Assembly: GCA_947487325.1 (NCBI GenBank)
Contig: CANKWG010000014.1
Span: forward strand, 1 to 19,649
Length of the DNA: 19,649 nucleotides
Source of the DNA: Oxalobacteraceae bacterium
GTDB taxonomy: Bacteria; Pseudomonadota; Gammaproteobacteria; Burkholderiales; Burkholderiaceae_D
Direction: 5' to 3'
Below are positions 14,151 to 19,649 of this stretch, one piece after another. The translations under genes and the position numbers were made by a program. Under the pieces are notes generated by a model. That model had not been told where the DNA came from and ran no database searches. It saw nothing but the letters and a program-made list of their open reading frames with translations. Position 1 is the first letter of the stretch; every line of letters starts with the position of its first letter.

Positions 14151-15575
14151 TTAGAAATTCAGTGAGCGCTTGTCGACGGCCAGTGCCGCCTCCTTGGTAG
14201 CCTCGGACAATGAAGGGTGTGCATGGCAGATGCGTGCGATGTCTTCTGCAGAAGCACGAAATTCCATCGCTACGACTGCTTCAGCGATCAACTCGGAAGC
14301 CATCGGCCCGACGATATGCACGCCCAGTATTTCATCGGTACGTGCATCTGCTAAAAACTTCACCATCCCAGAGGTATCACCCAACGCCCTTGCCCGCCCA
14401 TTGGCCATGAAAGGGAAAGTGCCTGCGTTATAAGCGATGCCTTCCGCTTTGAGTTGCTGCTCGGTCTTTCCCACCCAGGCAATCTCAGGCGATGTATAAA
14501 TCACCCAGGGAATCGTATTAAAGTTCACGTGGCCATGCTTACCCGCAATGCGCTCGGCAACAGCAACACCCTCTTCCTCAGCCTTGTGCGCGAGCATAGG
14601 TCCGCGCACTACATCACCTACGGCCCAAACATTGGGCAGATTACTGCGGCAGTGATCATCGACCGCGATGAATCCGCGCTCATCAAGCGCCAGACCCACT
14701 GCTTCCGGCTGGAGCCCGATGGTATTGGGCACGCGACCGATAGAGACAATCAAACGATCGAATTGCGCCTTGTGATCCTTGCCGGCAGCATCGGTGTAAT
14801 GAACGGTGACCTCCTTGCCTGCCTTGATTTCACCAATTTTTACGCCGAGTTCAACGGTCAGTCCCTGTTTCGCAAAGAGCTTTTGTGCTTCCGCTGCAAT
14901 TTGCTGATCGACCGCACCAAGGAATGTCGGCAGTGCCTCGAGTATCGTCACCTCTGCACCCAGACGGCGCCAGACACTACCCATCTCGAGACCAATCACA
15001 CCGGCGCCAATGACACCCAGTTTTTTGGGAACGGCATCAATTGCCAGCGCACCCGTATTGGAGAGAATCAGTTTTTCATCAAACGGTACCTGAGGCAGTG
15101 CGCGTGGATTCGAGCCTGTCGCCAGAATGATGTGCTTACCCTTGACTGTCTCGGTAGTTTTTCCGGTGACCGAAATTTCATAACCATCGGCATCCGCTTT
15201 GACGAACGCGCCACGGCCATGAAAAAAAGTGACTTTATTTTTCTTGAACAAATAAAGGATGCCGTCGTTGTTTTGTTTGACGACCGTATCTTTGCGTCCC
15301 AGCATTTGCTCTAGATTGAGCTTGATGCCTTTGACCTCGATACCGTGTTCGGCAAAGCCATGACCTGCGTGCTCGAAATGCTCGGATGACTGTAACAATG
15401 CTTTAGAGGGAATACAACCGACGTTAGTGCAGGTACCTCCCGGCGCCGGCCCACCCTTGTCGTTTTTCCATTCGTCAATGCAAGCGGTTGAGAGTCCCAA
15501 CTGGGCTGCGCGAATGGCGGCTATGTAACCACCCGGGCCACCGCCAATGACGATGACATCAAAATTTGTCGACAT
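14151..15575 (-). CDS. lpdA: Dihydrolipoamide dehydrogenase (E3)
   Basis: This is the flavoprotein that reoxidises lipoamide in the 2-oxoglutarate dehydrogenase complex and passes electrons to NAD+. The 474-residue product has the FAD-binding GGGPGGYIAA (11-20) and the redox disulfide GGTCTNVGCIPSK with C49 and C54. The NAD-binding GAGVIGLEMGSVW and the second FAD motif VWAVGDV are present. The catalytic pair in HAHPSLSE is H453 and E458. The ATG at 15575 follows AAGGGG, which overlaps the odhB stop region. Its place directly after odhB suggests it serves the 2-oxoglutarate complex, although lpdA products can be shared with pyruvate dehydrogenase. Confidence 0.98.
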   Translation of the reverse strand: MSTNFDVIVIGGGPGGYIAAIRAAQLGLSTACIDEWKNDKGGPAPGGTCTNVGCIPSKALLQSSEHFEHAGHGFAEHGIEVKGIKLNLEQMLGRKDTVVKQNNDGILYLFKKNKVTFFHGRGAFVKADADGYEISVTGKTTETVKGKHIILATGSNPRALPQVPFDEKLILSNTGALAIDAVPKKLGVIGAGVIGLEMGSVWRRLGAEVTILEALPTFLGAVDQQIAAEAQKLFAKQGLTVELGVKIGEIKAGKEVTVHYTDAAGKDHKAQFDRLIVSIGRVPNTIGLQPEAVGLALDERGFIAVDDHCRSNLPNVWAVGDVVRGPMLAHKAEEEGVAVAERIAGKHGHVNFNTIPWVIYTSPEIAWVGKTEQQLKAEGIAYNAGTFPFMANGRARALGDTSGMVKFLADARTDEILGVHIVGPMASELIAEAVVAMEFRASAEDIARICHAHPSLSEATKEAALAVDKRSLNF

Positions 15576-15584
15576 GGCAGCCCC

Positions 15585-16835
15585 TTATAGATCAAGTAAC
15601 AGACGGGACGGATCTTCGAGTACTTCTTTCATCGCGACCAGACCAAGCACCGCTTCACGACCATCAATGAGTCGATGATCGTAAGACATCGCGAGATAGT
15701 TTATGGGCCGAATGACGATCTGTCCGTTCTCGACCACCGCCCGGTCCTTGGTCGCATGAACACCGAGGATCGCCGATTGTGGCGGATTGATGATAGGCGT
15801 AGAGAGCATAGAGCCAAACACACCGCCATTCGAAATCGAGAAAGTACCGCCAGTCAGTTCATCCAGCGTGAGCTTGCCATCCTTCGCTTTCTGACCGAAT
15901 TCGCCGATCTTCTTTTCGATTTCAGCGATATTCATCTGATCGACATTGCGAAGAATAGGCACCACCAAACCACGCGGCGATCCGACTGCAATGCCGATAT
16001 CAAAGTAGCCGTGGTAGACCACATCATTGCCATCAATCGAGGCGTTGAGTACGGGATATTTTTTGAGCGCGGCAACTGCAGCCTTGACGAAGAAGGACAT
16101 GAAACCCATCTTCACGCCGTGCTCTTTTTCAAACTTGTCTTTGTACTTGTTCCGCAGGTCCATCACCGGCTGCATGTTGACCTCATTAAAGGTCGTGAGG
16201 ATGGCGTTGGTTGATTGCGAATCCAGAAGACGCTCTGCGATACGGGCACGCAGGCGGCTCATCGGCACGCGTTGCTCGGGTCGGTCACCGAGATCAATAC
16301 CTGCCGGCGCAGGCACTGCTGGCAGCGCAGGAGCGCGCGGTGCGGCGGCTGTTGGCGCTGGTGCGGTCTTGTTCTGCATGGCATTGATCACATCACCCTT
16401 GGTGACACGTCCATCCTTGCCGGTACCTGCGACGCTGCTTGCGGACATATTGTTTTCTGCGAGCATGCGAGCGGCGGCAGGCATCGCAATCGTGCTGCTG
16501 GCTGCGGTATCGCTGGCAGGCTTCGGTGCCGCGGCGGCAGGGGCTGCTGGTGCGGATGCAGCCGATGCACTGGCAGCGCCTGCGGCTGCGGTCGCTTCGG
16601 TATCAATGCGGGCGATGATTTCACCAGCCACCACGGTACTGCCGTTTTCTTTGAGAATTTCGACAATCACGCCTTGCGCAGGTGCAGGCAATTCCAGCAC
16701 CACTTTGTCGGTTTCGATATCAATCAGGTTTTCGTCGCGAGCCACGGCTTCGCCGACTTTCTTATGCCACTGAAGCAGGGTCGCCTCGGCGACGGATTCA
16801 GATAACTGCGGAACTGGAACTTCAAGGATTGCCAT
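15585..16835 (-). CDS. odhB: Dihydrolipoyllysine succinyltransferase (E2 of 2-oxoglutarate dehydrogenase)
   Basis: E2 forms the core of the 2-oxoglutarate dehydrogenase complex and transfers succinyl groups to CoA. The 416-residue product has an N-terminal lipoyl domain with the lipoylated Lys at 44 (IETDKVVLE). An Ala/Pro-rich linker leads to the peripheral-subunit-binding domain (about 120-152; AARMLAENNMSASSVAGTGK), then a second linker. The catalytic domain ends in SYDHRLIDGRE, with His387 and Asp391 as the HxxxDG active-site pair. The start has GGAG about seven bases upstream of the ATG. It sits between odhA and lpdA, which separates it from pyruvate and branched-chain E2s. Also called sucB. 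Confidence 0.98.
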   Translation of the reverse strand: MAILEVPVPQLSESVAEATLLQWHKKVGEAVARDENLIDIETDKVVLELPAPAQGVIVEILKENGSTVVAGEIIARIDTEATAAAGAASASAASAPAAPAAAAPKPASDTAASSTIAMPAAARMLAENNMSASSVAGTGKDGRVTKGDVINAMQNKTAPAPTAAAPRAPALPAVPAPAGIDLGDRPEQRVPMSRLRARIAERLLDSQSTNAILTTFNEVNMQPVMDLRNKYKDKFEKEHGVKMGFMSFFVKAAVAALKKYPVLNASIDGNDVVYHGYFDIGIAVGSPRGLVVPILRNVDQMNIAEIEKKIGEFGQKAKDGKLTLDELTGGTFSISNGGVFGSMLSTPIINPPQSAILGVHATKDRAVVENGQIVIRPINYLAMSYDHRLIDGREAVLGLVAMKEVLEDPSRLLLDL

Positions 16836-16863
16836 AACACTCTCCGTTTCGGGTTGTTCTAAC

Positions 16864-16886
16864 GGTGCACCGGCATACGTTGCACC
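16864..16886 (-). repeat. Inverted repeat between odhA and odhB
   Basis: GGTGCA (16864-16869) and TGCACC (16881-16886) are complementary around an 11-base loop, in the 65-base gap between the odhA stop and the odhB start. A hairpin here could affect odhA/odhB mRNA stability or relative expression, but with only six base pairs and no T-run it is not a terminator. Confidence 0.3.
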
Positions 16887-16900
16887 ATCGGGTCATTGTT

Positions 16901-19649
16901 TTATTTGGTCAGTACGAAGCCTTTGAGCTTCGAGAAAGCGGTATCAATCAGCGCCTTCTGCTGCGCATAGTGCTTATCGTAGTAACCCACCGCAGGCGAA
17001 GCACTCGCGGGGCGTCCGGCGTAAGCCAGTTTCTGGCCGTCCGACAGATTTTCCATAATGTTGTGCTGTATCTGAAACCAGGCACCCTGATTCTGCGGTT
17101 CATCCTGCACCCATACCAGCTCGCTGAAGTTTGGATAAGACTTGAACTCGGTCGAGAGTGCCTTGTGCGGGAATGGGTACAGCTGCTCGACGCGGATAAT
17201 CGCGACGTCCGATGCACCGCGCTCCTTACGCGCATTGACGAGATCGAAATACACCTTGCCGGAGCAAGCCAGAACGCGTTTGACTTTCTTGCGATCGATA
17301 CTGTCATCAACCTCGCCCAACACGGTATGGAACGATCCTTTGACCAACTCAGAAAGCGGCGAACCTGCATCCTTGTTACGCAGCAGCGACTTGGGTGTCA
17401 TGATGACCAGCGGCTTGCGGAACAGACGAATCATCTGACGGCGCAGCAGGTGGAAAATCTGCGATGCCGTGGTCGGTTGCACGACCTGCATATTGTTGTC
17501 CGCGCAAAGCTGCAAGAAACGCTCTAGACGTGCGGATGAGTGTTCGGGTCCTTGGCCTTCGTAACCATGTGGCAGCATCATCACGAGTCCGGAAGCGCGA
17601 CCCCATTTCACTTCGCCTGAGCTGATGAACTGGTCGATCACCACCTGAGCGCCATTTGCAAAATCGCCGAATTGCGCTTCCCAGATGGTGAGCGTATTGG
17701 GTTCTGCGGTCGAATAGCCATACTCGAAAGCGAGTACCGCTTCCTCCGACAGCACGGAGTCAATCACGAGGAAAGGCGCTTGCTGATCCGAGACGCGTTG
17801 GAGTGGTATGTAAGAACCGGCATCCCATTTCTCGCGATTCTGATCGTGCAGTACTGAGTGACGGTGAGTGAAGGTACCGCGACCAGCATCCTGTCCGGTA
17901 ATGCGCACGGCATAGCCAGAAGACACCAGCGACGCAAACGCCAGATGCTCGCCCATACCCCAGTCGAGATTAGCTTCACCACGCCCCATTGCTGCACGAT
18001 CTGCCAGAACTTTTTCGACCAGCGGGTGTACCTTGAAGCCATCAGGCACTTGGGTGATTCGCTCGGAGAGACGTTTGAGTTCGGCGGCAGGCACGGACGT
18101 GTCTGCAGCATCGGTCCACTTGCGATTGAGGAAAGGCATCCAATCAACCGCGTATTTGTTTTTGAAATTGGAGATGACCGGATCGACCGAGCGACGTCCT
18201 GCATCCATCGCATCGCGGAAATCTTTGACCATGCTATCGCCGCCATCGGTAGCAATCGTGCCCTGTGTGGCGAGCTTGTCTGCATAGAGCTTGCGTGTGC
18301 CCGGATGCTGACCGATTTTCTTGTACATCAGCGGCTGTGTAAGCGCGGGCGTGTCCTGCTCGTTGTGACCGAGTTTGCGGAAGCAAACGATATCGACCAC
18401 GATATCTTTCTGGAATTGCATACGGAAATCGAGTGCGATCTGCGTCGCAAACACAACCGCCTCAGGATCATCACCGTTCACATGCAGCACGGGTGCTTCG
18501 ATCATCTTGACGACGTCGGAGCAATACAAGGTCGAGCGTGAATCGCGCGGGTCCGAGGTCGTAAAACCAATCTGGTTGTTAATCACGATATGAACCGTGC
18601 CGCCCGTACCGTAACCACGAGTCTGCGCCAGATTCAGCGTCTCCATCACAACGCCCTGTCCTGCAAACGCCGCATCGCCATGCACCAGAATCGGCAAGAC
18701 CTGCGCGCCCTTCTGATCACCCCGGCGGTCCATACGCGCCTTGACCGAGCCTTCGACGACAGGATTGACGATCTCGAGGTGCGAAGGATTGAATGCCAGC
18801 GACAAGTGCACCGGGCCACCGGGCGTAGAAATATCGCTTGAAAAGCCTTGGTGGTATTTCACGTCACCTGCAGGCAAATCATCGCCGTGTTTACCTTCGA
18901 ATTCAGCAAACAAATCGTGCGGCATTTTGCCCAGAATATTGACCAGCACATTCAGGCGACCACGGTGCGCCATGCCAATCACAATCTCCTGGATACCATT
19001 ACTGCCGGCGCGCTGAATGGTTTCGTCCAGCGAGGCAATGAAACTCTCGCCACCCTCGAGCGAAAAACGCTTCTGGCCAACATATTTGGTGTGTAGATAG
19101 CGCTCGAGGCCCTCGGCTGCGGTCAGTCGGTCAAGAATATGCACCTTCTGCTCCCGCGTGAAATTGCCGGTAGACCTGCTTGATTCCAGTCGTTCCTGCA
19201 TCCAGCGCTTCTGCGCGGGGTCGGTCATGTACTGAAATTCGGCGCCGATCGAGCGGCAGTAGGTATCACGCAGCGCTTGCAACAAGTCGCGCAGGGTGGC
19301 GGTGTCACCACCGAAATAGGTATTGCTGATGTTGAACACGATGTCCATGTCGGCATCGGAGAAGCCGTAGAACGCGGGCTCGAGTTCAGGAATGTTCGGA
19401 CGTTCCTGGCGCTGTAGCGGGTCGAGATTAGCCCACTGGGTACCGAGGAAGCGGTAGGCGGCGATCAGCTGGGTGACTGCAACCCGCTTGCGGCCCATTT
19501 CGGCATCGGCGGATGCGGTGACGGTCCGAATCGGACCTTGCTTCGCACGCTCGGCAAAAGAGGCAACCACGCTGGCGTGAGGCACATCGGGACGGTCAGA
19601 GCCATCAACCGCGGGTACGTGCTGCATCGCGTCGAAATACGCGCGCCAG
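16901..19649 (-). CDS. odhA: 2-oxoglutarate dehydrogenase E1, 5' end outside window
   Basis: E1 is the thiamine diphosphate-dependent decarboxylase of the TCA-cycle 2-oxoglutarate dehydrogenase complex. The window holds 915 codons plus stop. The frame stays open to the window edge (WRAYFDAMQHVPAV), so the true start is beyond 19649, probably a few dozen residues further, because family members are about 930-960 long. An internal ATG at 19627 should not be taken as the start. Family motifs include GMAHRGRLNVLVNILGK and NPSHLEIVNPVVEGS (the two active-site histidines known from E. coli SucA), HGDAAFAGQGVVMETLNL and INNQIGFTTS for cofactor binding, and FRKLGHNEQDTPALTQPLMY. The C-terminus is complete. 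It heads odhA-odhB-lpdA. Also called sucA. Confidence 0.98.
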   Translation of the reverse strand, partial: WRAYFDAMQHVPAVDGSDRPDVPHASVVASFAERAKQGPIRTVTASADAEMGRKRVAVTQLIAAYRFLGTQWANLDPLQRQERPNIPELEPAFYGFSDADMDIVFNISNTYFGGDTATLRDLLQALRDTYCRSIGAEFQYMTDPAQKRWMQERLESSRSTGNFTREQKVHILDRLTAAEGLERYLHTKYVGQKRFSLEGGESFIASLDETIQRAGSNGIQEIVIGMAHRGRLNVLVNILGKMPHDLFAEFEGKHGDDLPAGDVKYHQGFSSDISTPGGPVHLSLAFNPSHLEIVNPVVEGSVKARMDRRGDQKGAQVLPILVHGDAAFAGQGVVMETLNLAQTRGYGTGGTVHIVINNQIGFTTSDPRDSRSTLYCSDVVKMIEAPVLHVNGDDPEAVVFATQIALDFRMQFQKDIVVDIVCFRKLGHNEQDTPALTQPLMYKKIGQHPGTRKLYADKLATQGTIATDGGDSMVKDFRDAMDAGRRSVDPVISNFKNKYAVDWMPFLNRKWTDAADTSVPAAELKRLSERITQVPDGFKVHPLVEKVLADRAAMGRGEANLDWGMGEHLAFASLVSSGYAVRITGQDAGRGTFTHRHSVLHDQNREKWDAGSYIPLQRVSDQQAPFLVIDSVLSEEAVLAFEYGYSTAEPNTLTIWEAQFGDFANGAQVVIDQFISSGEVKWGRASGLVMMLPHGYEGQGPEHSSARLERFLQLCADNNMQVVQPTTASQIFHLLRRQMIRLFRKPLVIMTPKSLLRNKDAGSPLSELVKGSFHTVLGEVDDSIDRKKVKRVLACSGKVYFDLVNARKERGASDVAIIRVEQLYPFPHKALSTEFKSYPNFSELVWVQDEPQNQGAWFQIQHNIMENLSDGQKLAYAGRPASASPAVGYYDKHYAQQKALIDTAFSKLKGFVLTK

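Noticed and set aside
14454..15314. Long plus-strand open frame antisense to lpdA (286 codons)
   Set aside because: It lies wholly within the well-supported lpdA gene, the translation shows no family features, and long antisense frames are expected from the codon pattern of such genes.
16027..16805. Plus-strand Ala/Gly/Cys-rich frames antisense to odhB
   Set aside because: They are the mirror of the Ala/Pro-rich E2 linker and have no start signals or recognisable domains.

Overview
The window is a stretch of conserved chromosomal core from a betaproteobacterium. The order odhA-odhB-lpdA-...-zapE, then surE-pcm-nlpD-rpoS, then ndk-rlmN-pilF-rodZ is the layout I associate with Burkholderiales. 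The moderate GC content and the protein sequences make an Oxalobacteraceae-like member plausible, but that placement is inference. I see no phage, insertion sequence, CRISPR array, tRNA or rRNA. No gene-free stretch exceeds 300 bases; the largest is 234 bases (3417-3650).

Every gene is on the minus strand except a Bax inhibitor-1 (YccA-type) membrane protein at 3651-4343. Read in the direction of transcription, from high to low coordinates, the layout has four parts. (1) 19649-9789: the 2-oxoglutarate dehydrogenase genes odhA (5' end outside the window), odhB and lpdA, then a small lipoprotein, the cell-division ATPase zapE, a secreted repeat-containing protein, a DUF465 coiled-coil protein and a YoaA/DinG-type iron-sulfur helicase. 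Gaps are 0-65 bases, so this looks like one long transcription unit. (2) 9602-5894: surE, pcm, nlpD and rpoS, a stationary-phase and repair cluster with two ATGA stop/start overlaps. (3) 5744-4392: rlmD (23S rRNA U1939 methyltransferase), convergent with the yccA-type gene and separated from it by a clear intrinsic terminator. (4) 3416-12: ndk, a possible 28-residue small ORF, rlmN, pilF and rodZ, with overlapping junctions from the small ORF onward.

The modules cover central metabolism (odh), division and envelope control (zapE, nlpD, rodZ, pilF), stress response (rpoS, pcm, surE), nucleotide balance (ndk, surE) and rRNA modification (rlmD, rlmN). I found no convincing new multi-gene system. 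The items most worth a second look are the unassigned small ORF between ndk and rlmN, the two poorly characterised exported proteins attached to the odh/zapE unit, the NlpD with an altered catalytic centre, and a dyad overlapping the predicted yccA promoter.
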